Shown here piece by piece: positions 1 to 8,600 of a DNA stretch of 13,432 nt. Origin of the DNA: an uncultured Lachnospiraceae bacterium. Lineage in GTDB: Bacteria; Bacillota; Clostridia; Lachnospirales; Lachnospiraceae. The translations under genes were made by a program, and so were the position numbers. The number at the start of each line of letters is the position of its first letter. The first letter of the stretch is position 1. The DNA lies in the NCBI GenBank assembly GCA_902796375.1, contig CADBOW010000194.1, forward strand, positions 1-13,432, in the 5' to 3' direction. The notes under the pieces were generated by a model, which made no database searches, had not been told where the DNA came from, and worked only from the letters and a program-made list of their open reading frames with translations.

Positions 1-2275
1 CCGTATCGAGGATTCCGGAAAGGTTCGCGCCATCACCGGCTCCGGAAGCGTTAAGATGGATCGCTCCGAGGCGGTTGCGGTTTCAAACGGCAGAGTCTAT
101 GGACTCTTTTCCTCCGAGAATACGGATCCGGACGGAAGCTATCACACCTACCGGATTGGAGTATATGACGAAGATCTGAAGCTCACAGGGGTTTCGGGCC
201 TGTTTACCATTGATGAAGCCTGGACGGTCAGCTCCTTAACGGCAGACGACATGTGCCTGTATATTTCGGCCATCACCAGAAACGGAGGAAATGTAACGGT
301 CTTCTCCGTTCCGCTGAACACGCTGCACGGTCCGGAGGATCTGGATGCGTCATCGGAATCGGAGAGTAAGGATACTCCGGTCACCAGAAAGGACTTTGAG
401 AGTCCCACCTCCATTCTGCATCGGGAAAGAACGACGGAGCGGTTCTATGTGGATGCCAGATATGTGGACCCGGAGCTGCATGTCCTGTTGGACGGGGATG
501 CTCCAGAGGGGGAATTTGCACCGGATTCCCGCATTAAAGCGGCCGTGGATTCGATCTCCTTCACCCTGGGACAGAAGATCTCCTTCCATGCGGGTCTGAT
601 CATCAAGACTTTGGGCCTGCTGGCCATATGGCTGATCCTGGTGATCATTACGGTAAAGGTTTCGAAGGATCGGGATAGAATCGTATATCTTTTCTCGGCA
701 TCGGTGGTCGTGTTCTTCCTCATACTGTTTATCGCTTTCCTGTTCATCAAGCAGCAGTTCCAGAAGAACGAGATCAACAACAATATACGATTTGCAATGA
801 TGGTCATGCAGGAGGACCTGAAATACTACAGTGGTGTGGATTATGATGCGGACAATTTCTTTGAAAGCACCAAGTATTACAGGCTGATGGAGAGTCTCAC
901 CGATGTATTGAATGAAAATGGAGATAATGAGGTTTTCTATGATGCTTTCGTCATGCGAAAGAGTACAGGCCTTATTCTGGCGGATGCCAGAGGGCATAAC
1001 GCGATCCATGCCTCGTATCTGTACGGCGGAGAGATGTCATCCCTGATCGAACAGCTTCAGGACGGAGAGCAGTCTGTGGCCTCCACCTTCCTGCTGGATG
1101 AGAAGGAGATAACGGCAGTTGCCTATCTGAGTGAAAATCCGGAGGATGATCTGGCGCTGGTAGCGATCTGTAAGGATAAAAGAAGTTCGGAGAGCTTCCG
1201 GTCCTCCATCAAGCGACTCGGTATTCTCTTCATAGTGATCTTCCTGATCGGAAGTGTGCTCCTTTTCATAACACTCTATATGCAGCACCTGGATCTGAAG
1301 CATTTTACATCAGCTCTGAAGGGGCTGGCACTGGGGGAACCGAAGGTCGAAGCTTCGAAGACTGCGGCCCGGGATATGAGAGAGCTGTGGCAGAGCTACG
1401 GGGAGCTGGCAAAGCGGATCGAGGAGATCAATTACGACAAATACCGGATCTTTGAGGCATATTACCGGTTTGCACCAAAGGGGATCGAGAAGATCATGGG
1501 CCGGGAATCCATTTTCGATGTGGAAAACGGAAACGTGGTAACCGTGGAAGGCGCTCTGATCCTTCTCTCGGTTGACCGGGAGGAGGAATTTGAGAGGAAG
1601 GTCAGCAGCCTCTCCTTCATCCTGACGAATATGGACAATTATTCGGACAAGTATCAGTATGAGAACATTCTGATATCCAGAGATCAGTCCCTGTCAAATG
1701 TCCGGTTCCTTATGCTGAATGAGAAGGCGGATACCATCTCGCAGATCGCGCAGTTCATCAACAGCGGAAGCCGGTTCGATGACGTGATCGACTGGTCCGT
1801 GCTGATGTACCGGGACGTGTTTACCTACGGTGTGGCAGGGTCTCCGAAGCAGAGCATGGTTTACGTTGATTCGGATTATTCCAGAAAGATGGATGCATAT
1901 TCGGAATGGTTCCGAAGCCTGGGAGTGCCGCTTGTTGTTACGGAACAGATCCTGAGAAATGAGTCCCCCGGAGAGGTTCGCTACATAGGCTGTGCAAAGT
2001 TGGACGACGAAGGAGAAGAGGTTCGCTTCTATGAGGTCCTGGATGCATATCCGGCGGGATTACGACAGCTGCTGCTTATGACAAGGGATCGATTTGAGGA
2101 GACATTGGAGCTTTATTATTCGAAAAACTTTTATCTGGCCCGGAACCAGTTCATGGATATTCTGAAGGAGTGTCCGGAGGACGGGATCACCAAATGGTAT
2201 ATATTTGAGTGCGAGAAGTATATGAACGGGGAAGCTGACGGGATAAAGGCCGGATATATGGAGATTCAGCAATAA
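1..2275 (+). CDS. Membrane receptor-like protein with degenerate class III nucleotide cyclase domain (5' partial)
   Basis: The frame is open from base 2 with no stop, so the gene starts upstream; the ATG at 56 is probably internal. Numbered from that ATG (739 residues), residues 1-180 are beta-rich and resemble propeller blades. Hydrophobic helices follow at about 181-200 and 209-232, separated by a basic loop (KVSKDRDR), then a sensor-like domain (about 235-385), a third helix (about 388-410), a HAMP-like linker and a cyclase-like domain (about 465-665). The tail at 675-722 resembles the Y..k.f..A...F....P.D pattern that follows many bacterial class III cyclases. The basic loop places the N-terminus and sensor domain outside and the cyclase domain inside. 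Where metal-binding aspartates are expected (LLSVDREE in place of LFSDIRGF; FLMLN in place of D.IMA.F) they appear absent or shifted, and the Asn/Arg pair also seems lost, so it is probably a pseudo-enzyme. Role in a CIS locus is inferred: signal reception or anchoring. Confidence 0.72.
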   Translation, partial: RIEDSGKVRAITGSGSVKMDRSEAVAVSNGRVYGLFSSENTDPDGSYHTYRIGVYDEDLKLTGVSGLFTIDEAWTVSSLTADDMCLYISAITRNGGNVTVFSVPLNTLHGPEDLDASSESESKDTPVTRKDFESPTSILHRERTTERFYVDARYVDPELHVLLDGDAPEGEFAPDSRIKAAVDSISFTLGQKISFHAGLIIKTLGLLAIWLILVIITVKVSKDRDRIVYLFSASVVVFFLILFIAFLFIKQQFQKNEINNNIRFAMMVMQEDLKYYSGVDYDADNFFESTKYYRLMESLTDVLNENGDNEVFYDAFVMRKSTGLILADARGHNAIHASYLYGGEMSSLIEQLQDGEQSVASTFLLDEKEITAVAYLSENPEDDLALVAICKDKRSSESFRSSIKRLGILFIVIFLIGSVLLFITLYMQHLDLKHFTSALKGLALGEPKVEASKTAARDMRELWQSYGELAKRIEEINYDKYRIFEAYYRFAPKGIEKIMGRESIFDVENGNVVTVEGALILLSVDREEEFERKVSSLSFILTNMDNYSDKYQYENILISRDQSLSNVRFLMLNEKADTISQIAQFINSGSRFDDVIDWSVLMYRDVFTYGVAGSPKQSMVYVDSDYSRKMDAYSEWFRSLGVPLVVTEQILRNESPGEVRYIGCAKLDDEGEEVRFYEVLDAYPAGLRQLLLMTRDRFEETLELYYSKNFYLARNQFMDILKECPEDGITKWYIFECEKYMNGEADGIKAGYMEIQQ

Positions 2276-2293
2276 GACAGGAAGTACGACAGT

Positions 2294-3529
2294 ATGGGGA
2301 ATAATCTGTTCAGCGTTTTATGGTCTTCAATTAAATCAAAATTCGCTACCATCGTGTCGAAGCTTCGCATGTGGTTCAGCTGGGATTTCATAAGAACCAG
2401 GATCATCGGTAAGATCCGGGATTTCTTTGTAAATCTGTTCAATGTCAAGCCGAAGAACAAGGATGATTATTACACCGTATTCCGGTGGATGATCAGCAAG
2501 AAGCTGGCCTATATGATCGTCATCGTCGTGGGGGTCGTGAGCATATGGTATATCCTGTCCACCACAAATCTGTTCGCAGGAAGATCGGAAGGGCTTCCCA
2601 CATATAAATACAATTCCTTCATGCTTCGTTTTGCGAAGGATAAGGTGCGGATCAAGGCAAAATCGGGTTATGTAGCCTACGAGGGCGATGTGAGCAAGGG
2701 ATATGCCACAGGAGAAGGCAAGCTGTTCTCGCCCAACGGAACCGTGCTCTATACCGGAAGCTTTGAGAAGAACATGTATGAGGGCGAAGGAACCCAGAAC
2801 TATGAAACCGGGATCATTCACTATAAGGGAGAGTTTCATGCAAATCTGTATGAGGGGCAGGGATCTCTGTACCGTGAGAACGGAACCCGGGAATATGAGG
2901 GCGGATTTGCGCAGGGCATGAAGGAAGGCGCAGGCAAGCTCTTTGATGCCGGCGGAAATCAGGTATATGAAGGAAGCTTTGCCTCGGATGAGATCATTTA
3001 CGGGGAACTGCTGGGGAAGACACCGCAGCAGATCCGGGAGAAATACTTCGGATCCCAGAAGATGTATGAGGAAGGTGAGGAGCTGGGCTCGGATGTGGTG
3101 ATCCATCTGGAGGATATCAATGCTCTGTATCTGGCGGAGAGCGACGGGTCGGCAACCGATGACAGTATGAAGGCGGTGAATGTGGTCGTTCTGTCCGGAA
3201 TGTTCCGGGCGGGAAAGACGGAGATCCGCGGGATCGACGGGATCAAGGGGGTCCTGGGAGATCCGATCTATGAAGGATATTCCTCTGTGATCCTGCCGGA
3301 GGCGGTTGCCATCAATGTGCTTTCCGACAGGCAGAAGACTCTGAACGGGAGAGTGAAGATGGATACCTCGGCGGTGTACAGTGATGATACCATCGTGCGG
3401 AGCTTCGATCAGGAGTATTCGGTTTATATTTATACCTTCAGAAGAGGGGACCTGACTTATTCCTTCGTATGTAACGAACCGGGCGGAAGCTTTGCATTTT
3501 ATGAGATCCAGGAAGGAGGATCCGAATAA
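2294..3529 (+). CDS. Single-pass membrane protein with MORN-type repeats
   Basis: This 411-residue protein has a basic N-terminal region of about 65 residues with amphipathic, Trp/Phe-rich helices, then one membrane helix at about 70-90. Residues about 126-240 hold roughly five MORN-type repeats (Y.G.F..g...G.G.l....G), for example YEGDVSKGYATGEGKL and YEGGFAQGMKEGAGKL. A C-terminal domain of about 170 residues is mixed alpha/beta and unrecognised. The basic N-terminus predicts that the repeats face outward, where they could bind proteins, lipids or wall polymers. The start follows the previous stop by 18 bases with a weak site (ACAGGAAG, 2277-2284), so translation is probably coupled to the receptor gene. 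MORN repeats are certain by eye; the function is not. A part in anchoring or assembling the neighbouring contractile system is an inference from operon position only. Confidence 0.75.
   Translation: MGNNLFSVLWSSIKSKFATIVSKLRMWFSWDFIRTRIIGKIRDFFVNLFNVKPKNKDDYYTVFRWMISKKLAYMIVIVVGVVSIWYILSTTNLFAGRSEGLPTYKYNSFMLRFAKDKVRIKAKSGYVAYEGDVSKGYATGEGKLFSPNGTVLYTGSFEKNMYEGEGTQNYETGIIHYKGEFHANLYEGQGSLYRENGTREYEGGFAQGMKEGAGKLFDAGGNQVYEGSFASDEIIYGELLGKTPQQIREKYFGSQKMYEEGEELGSDVVIHLEDINALYLAESDGSATDDSMKAVNVVVLSGMFRAGKTEIRGIDGIKGVLGDPIYEGYSSVILPEAVAINVLSDRQKTLNGRVKMDTSAVYSDDTIVRSFDQEYSVYIYTFRRGDLTYSFVCNEPGGSFAFYEIQEGGSE
2669..3013 (+). repeat. MORN-type protein repeat block
   Basis: About five consecutive repeats of some 20-23 residues share the pattern Y-x-G-x-F, then G-x-G-x-L and an N-G or G-G turn. 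They correspond to residues about 126-240 of the single-pass membrane protein. Boundaries are approximate. Confidence 0.7.
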
Positions 3530-3591
3530 GGAGTCCATGATCCGGAGAGTGAGCCGCTTTGCTGTGATATGAATGAACCTGGAGGACTGCG

Positions 3592-5643
3592 ATGTTACGA
3601 ATGCGGAAATGGAAAAAACGTCTGATCAGTATTGCCATTTGCATGGCAGTTTTGTTTAGTGCGCTCGCAGTCTACCCTCCGATCCGGATCGATGCGGCAG
3701 ATAAGGTTCTGACCCTTGCCATAGCCAGAAAACTGGCACTTCGAAACAGCGCAGCCTATGAGCTGGCCCAGATGAAGGTGGATTCCAAAAAGGCGGAACG
3801 GGAAAGCGCATTAAAAAGCATCAAGCTGAAGAAGAAAAACCTGTCCACCTTCCGTTGGTCTCCGCTTTTGAAATTAAAATTTCCTCAGAAACCGAATTTC
3901 ACAGAAGCGTCGGAGTTCCAGTTCAAGCCGGTTCAGCTGGCGGGGGAGATCCAGGTTGCGAAGCAGAAGGTGCAGGATGTGGTTTATCAGGTGACGGAGA
4001 AGGTGAATAATCTCTATGTGGAGATCGTGACGCTTCAGGAAACCATCGCCTTCAATGAGAAGAAATATGATTCCCTGCTTACAGGGATAGAGCATAACAG
4101 GGAAAAGCTGAAGATGGGCGATGCAAATCAGAGTGACATTGACCGTCAGGTGAAGAAGTCCAACACACTGAACCAGACCATAGCACGTGACAAAAGGACA
4201 CTGGCAGCGGACCTGAAGAAGCTTTCCAGCATGACAGGGCTGGATGTTACCACCGGATATTCCTTCGAAAAGCCTTATGTAGAGGCCGCCATCGAGCGGT
4301 CGATGCTGCCGGCACTGATCGAATATACCAAGGACCGGGATGCAACCTACTATGAGGCCTGTGTGGGAAAGGCTACGGCGAAGCTTGAGCTAAATACCAA
4401 CTACGGACTCATAAAATCCAAATACCGGAAAGATATAAAAATGATCTCAGGCTATGTGAATAATGCCCTGGGAGGACGGAATATCAGCACAAGAGCATTT
4501 AAGAATGCATACAAAAAGTTCCTTGAGAAGATCGACAGCTACTGGAAGGGCAAGAAGAGAATCTGCCTCTTCATTAAGATCCCAAGGATCTGGATGAAGG
4601 GTTCTCTGGACGGAACACGATATATCGAGGATGATCCGTATGTTCTGTATCAGAATGCACTGGATTATATCTCGGCCAGGAAGGATGAGGAATCTGCAAG
4701 GGCGGAGCTGGAGCAGAGCGTGGAGGATTCCTTCAATAATTACATCAACATCCGAAGCTCCTATCAGAAGTATCTGGCCGATGTTGCGGAAGAGGAAGAA
4801 CGGATCAGGGAATATGAAGTAAAGAACCGGATGGGGTACCTCTCCCTTGAGGAATATGAGGATGCCGTAGCGGATTATGAGGAGCTTCAGAATTCCATGC
4901 TGGAGGCCATGAAGCTGTATACCCAGACACTGTATTCCCTGGACAGACAGACCTGCGGCGGGATCAGCGCACTGCTTTCCGGAACGGATGCGGAGCTTCA
5001 GGTGGCAGAGGCAGGGGAAAGCTTTGTGGAGAAGGATCAGAAGGAAGCGCAGTATTTCCTGACACCGATCATTCAGAGAGAGCTTTTTGAACTGACGCTG
5101 TACATACCGGATGATTTTCCCACGGAGATCACACATTACGAACTCTGGTGTGACGATACGCAGGTGGGTGAACGAATGCCGGTGGACCAGTCGCTGCGAC
5201 ATCTGACGCTGACGAAGGATAATACGGAGAAGGTCTGGATCCGTCTGTATAACGGAAATGAATTGGTGGATGACTGCCAGATCGATCCGAATGAGGAGAC
5301 CGGAACGCTGAATATTGTGACGGCACTGTCCATCAACAAGGAAGAAACCGGCGTAGTGGGATCATTTCTGACAACCATCAATGATGTGACGGGCATAATG
5401 TCCATCGCCTTTTCACCGCTGGAGAGTGAGGGGATCCGATATTACCGCATACTTACGGAATCCGGAAAGGCACTGGGCGGAGAGCAGAAGGTCGAGATCA
5501 GTCAGGAATTCAAACATCTCGGACTGGTGTCCTCGGATCTGGGTCAGCTTACGATCGAATTTTACGGGGAATCGGGAACGCTCCTTTTTACGGGATACAT
5601 GGATGAAGGAACAGGCAAATTAAGAAAACGGATAACCGAATGA
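3592..5643 (+). CDS. Secreted TolC-like (outer membrane efflux protein family) protein with extra beta-rich C-terminus
   Basis: This 683-residue protein begins with a signal peptide (MLRMRKWKKR, hydrophobic stretch at 11-28, likely cleavage near Ala35-Ala36). The mature part opens with LTLAIARKLALRNSAAYELA, matching the conserved first helix of the TolC/OEP family (LtL.eAl..AL..N). Long helices at about 115-215 (with GDANQSDIDRQ and KKLSSMTGLD) and about 345-455 (with NRMGYLSLEEYEDA and LYTQTLYSLDRQ) match the two helical-hairpin halves of TolC. Residues about 490-683 form beta-rich domains not found in ordinary TolC. In Gram-negative cells TolC proteins are trimeric outer-membrane and periplasmic tunnels; in a presumed one-membrane bacterium the role must differ, perhaps a tube or collar through the cell wall. 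A good ribosome site (GGAGG, 3581-3585) supports the start. The stop overlaps the next start (ATGA), so the two products are probably made together and interact. Confidence 0.72.
   Translation: MLRMRKWKKRLISIAICMAVLFSALAVYPPIRIDAADKVLTLAIARKLALRNSAAYELAQMKVDSKKAERESALKSIKLKKKNLSTFRWSPLLKLKFPQKPNFTEASEFQFKPVQLAGEIQVAKQKVQDVVYQVTEKVNNLYVEIVTLQETIAFNEKKYDSLLTGIEHNREKLKMGDANQSDIDRQVKKSNTLNQTIARDKRTLAADLKKLSSMTGLDVTTGYSFEKPYVEAAIERSMLPALIEYTKDRDATYYEACVGKATAKLELNTNYGLIKSKYRKDIKMISGYVNNALGGRNISTRAFKNAYKKFLEKIDSYWKGKKRICLFIKIPRIWMKGSLDGTRYIEDDPYVLYQNALDYISARKDEESARAELEQSVEDSFNNYINIRSSYQKYLADVAEEEERIREYEVKNRMGYLSLEEYEDAVADYEELQNSMLEAMKLYTQTLYSLDRQTCGGISALLSGTDAELQVAEAGESFVEKDQKEAQYFLTPIIQRELFELTLYIPDDFPTEITHYELWCDDTQVGERMPVDQSLRHLTLTKDNTEKVWIRLYNGNELVDDCQIDPNEETGTLNIVTALSINKEETGVVGSFLTTINDVTGIMSIAFSPLESEGIRYYRILTESGKALGGEQKVEISQEFKHLGLVSSDLGQLTIEFYGESGTLLFTGYMDEGTGKLRKRITE
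5640..5643 (+). promoter_or_regulatory. ATGA start-stop overlap (translational coupling)
   Basis: The ATG of the giant repeat protein overlaps the TGA of the TolC-like gene in the four bases ATGA. No strong Shine-Dalgarno sequence lies just upstream, so re-initiation by ribosomes finishing the TolC-like gene is the likely mode of translation and would tie the two protein levels together. Confidence 0.7.
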
Positions 5644-8600
5644 GAAAAATGAAATGGAAAAAGTTCATAGGGAGTATTCTCGTGACGGCTGTGGCGCTGG
5701 TCATCTGTTTTTACGTGGCCGGTGACAGGGCAAGTGCGCTTCTGAACGAGGAGGATATGGTTCGGTTCTCGGAGTATTCCGCCAGGAATCGCATCGATGA
5801 GTCTACGCTCTTCATCGGGACCTATCTGATCAATATGAGTGCGCTTACGGATGAGCTGTATGAAAAAGCACAGGATTCTGCCAGTGATTCGGACCAGATG
5901 AATATCTACTATAAGTCCGAGGTGGGAGAAGGACTCTGGTATGATGTGACGGATGCGGAATCCCTGAATGATATTACGAACAGCGCGTATTCGATCCCGG
6001 AGTCGGAGCTGGCGAATCTCTTTGTTCAGTATTATGTGGGCGCGGACGGGATCGTGATCGACGTTACGAGCGGAAGAGAGGTCAATCCCTTCGATATACC
6101 GAATCCGTACGATCTTTCCAAGCTGAAGGAACTGGAGCCGTTATGGACCCAGTATACGAATTCATCACCGGTGACCTCCGTATCCCAGGATGACTATCTG
6201 AAGGCCAAGAATTCCGAGACCACCGGAAATAAAAGAGTGGATGTTTATACCTATCAGGTACTGAATGCATTTTTCTCCATGAATGTCCGGGATTCGGAGA
6301 CAAACAGTCTCGATGCGGATATGAAGCGGCTTTACAGTGCCTATAAGACCCTGAAGAAGAACGGGAAGGACGAAGAGGCGGAGATCGTCTATTCGCTGAT
6401 GGCAAATGTGGATGCCGCAAGGCGGAGCATCGTCATGAACAAGCTTACCATGCTGGATGAAAATGCGCTGGCAGTCCTGTATGATATAGCCTCCGGAAAG
6501 TACTACACCACCAAGGGCAATTTCAAAAGCCCCTATACGGAAGGGGATATCAAATATAATGAACCCGGATATCTGAAGACGCTGAAAGAGGCGCTGATGG
6601 ATGTCAACGGAAAGAAGGTCAAGTCGGATGTAGATGTGGTTTTCCAGGGAGATCCCAACGTGATCTCAGCCATTGGGGACTGTATCGAGAAATGCCAGGA
6701 ATCCTACTACGATTATGAGTCCAGAGCTCTGGCGGATGCGGATTCCGTGCTGGGACATGCACAGTATGCATTTTCCAGACAGGTGATAGATGAGATCTCC
6801 ACATCCGGCGTCGGCAATTCCATCACCTATCTGAGAGACGTAAGAAATATCACGGAAAATGTCATCAGGAATGCGGAGAGTGAGATCTATCTTCTGGACC
6901 GGTCGCTTCTGAATCTTGCAGAGTCGAAGTATGAATCTGCAGTATCTGCAGGAGCTTCCTCCTCATATTCCAGAGAGGTGGCCCGGGGGGCTTCCGCTGC
7001 AGCAACGGAGAATATCCTGAACACGGAGATGGATGAGCTGGAAGAGAAGAGGACGGAGTTGGAATTCCTGATCGATGCATACAAAATGCGGGCCAGCGCT
7101 GCAGACGGGCTGCTGTATGTGAAGGGATGCATCGCCTCCACCACGGAGCTTTATCAGAAGGTTCCGAATGATGATTTCCGGTCCAGGGCCAACGGCTCCA
7201 TCGACAGTCATCTGGCCTGGCTCAGTGAAACGGCGGAGGAGGTCCGGAAATCGGATGAGAGTCTGAAATCCGAGCTGGACAAGCTGAAGGAGAAGAAGGA
7301 AGAACTCCAGAGGAATAGAGATCAGGAGCTGGACAATAATAATCTGGCAGCTGCGAAGCTGTATGATCAGAAGATCGCGGCTGTGGACCGGGATATCGCA
7401 ACTGAGGCGGCCCGAGTAGGGAAGAGCGCGGATTCGGAGCTGGCAAACCAGATCGTGAATGATGCTCTGGAGGAGCTTGCGAAGGATCCGAATGCGGATG
7501 TATCAAATGAGGTTGCAGCGCTGAACGGCCTTCAGGCATATGATGCGCTGGAGAAGCTGTATACCAGACTGGATGAGGCCGGCAATACATCGGGATCCGG
7601 GTATCGGACCGGCGAGAGTGTCGATGAATTAAAGGCAAATCAGATCAGGGAGGAGGCATTGGCGAAGCTGGAGGCAGATCCGGACGCGGATGTTTCCGAT
7701 GAGATCTCGGCATTGTACGGAATGGGAGCAGGGGATGTTCTGGATCAGCTGTTTGAACGGCTGGATGAACTGGGGAACAGCTCCGGTGCGGAGTTCCGTC
7801 CGGGAAGCGAGTCTCTCAGTGAGCTTGCGGAGCAGACGACGGATCAGGCGCTGAGAACCCTTGAATCGGATCCGAATGCGGACATGTCCGGTACGGTTGC
7901 TCTGCTGAAGGGACTCGGAGATCGGAATGCACTCAGTGAGTTATATGATAAGCTGGATGAACTGGGAAATACCACCGCTTCGGAGTTCCAGTCCGCCAGA
8001 GATTCCGTCGGGAAGCTGGCAGATGAGGCACTGTCGGATGTAATGGAACGTCTGGCGCAGAACCCGAAGGAGGATGCATCGTGGACCATCGCGCTGCTGA
8101 AGGCAATGGGCGCGGAGGATGACCTGGAACAGCTGTGTACAAAGCTGGACGAAGCAGGGAATAACACCGGGCGGGAGTATCGTTCGGAAACGACCTCCAT
8201 TTCCGCACTGGCGGAGAAGCTTCTGAATGATGCGCTGGGTAAGCTTTCCTCAAATCCGAAGGCAGATGTTACTTCTACAGTGGCTGCACTGAATGAAATG
8301 AAGGTCAGTGATCCGGTGGGCGGAAAGAGTGCCGGGGAAGCACTGGAGAAGCTGTATGAGAAACTGGATGAACTGAATAACAACTCAGGATTGGAATTCC
8401 GTCCGGAATCAGAACTGATCAGTAAGCTTGCAAAGAAGGAACTGGATGATGCAATGAACAGAGTATCACTGAATCCCAGTGCGGACGTTTCCGGTTCCGT
8501 GGCAATACTGAAGGCTATGGGAGAGGATGCGGCTCTGAAGGAGCTGACGGATAAGCTGGATCATTCAGGAAATGATACCGGCGCCGAATATCGCGGTTCC

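Noticed and set aside
56..58. ATG at 56 as the true start of the receptor gene
   Set aside because: The frame stays open to base 2 with protein-like sequence of the same beta-rich style, the upstream site is weak, and an outside N-terminal domain would need a signal peptide or helix that is not present after base 56.
1395..2220. Active adenylate or guanylate cyclase
   Set aside because: The expected metal-binding aspartates and the Asn/Arg pair are not found at the aligned positions, so catalysis is not supported.
3197..3220. Walker A-like GMFRAGKT in the MORN protein (residues 302-309)
   Set aside because: It matches the pattern by chance in a predicted extracytoplasmic strand-rich domain with no Walker B or other ATPase features.
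2336..3538. Long minus-strand open frame opposite the MORN protein gene
   Set aside because: The plus-strand gene has clear repeats, a membrane helix and operon spacing; the reverse frame has low-complexity His/Ile/Leu-rich sequence typical of a shadow.
7844..8383. Minus-strand Ser-rich open frame opposite the repeat array
   Set aside because: Ser/Phe-rich composition and periodicity mirror the plus-strand repeats; no independent start signal.
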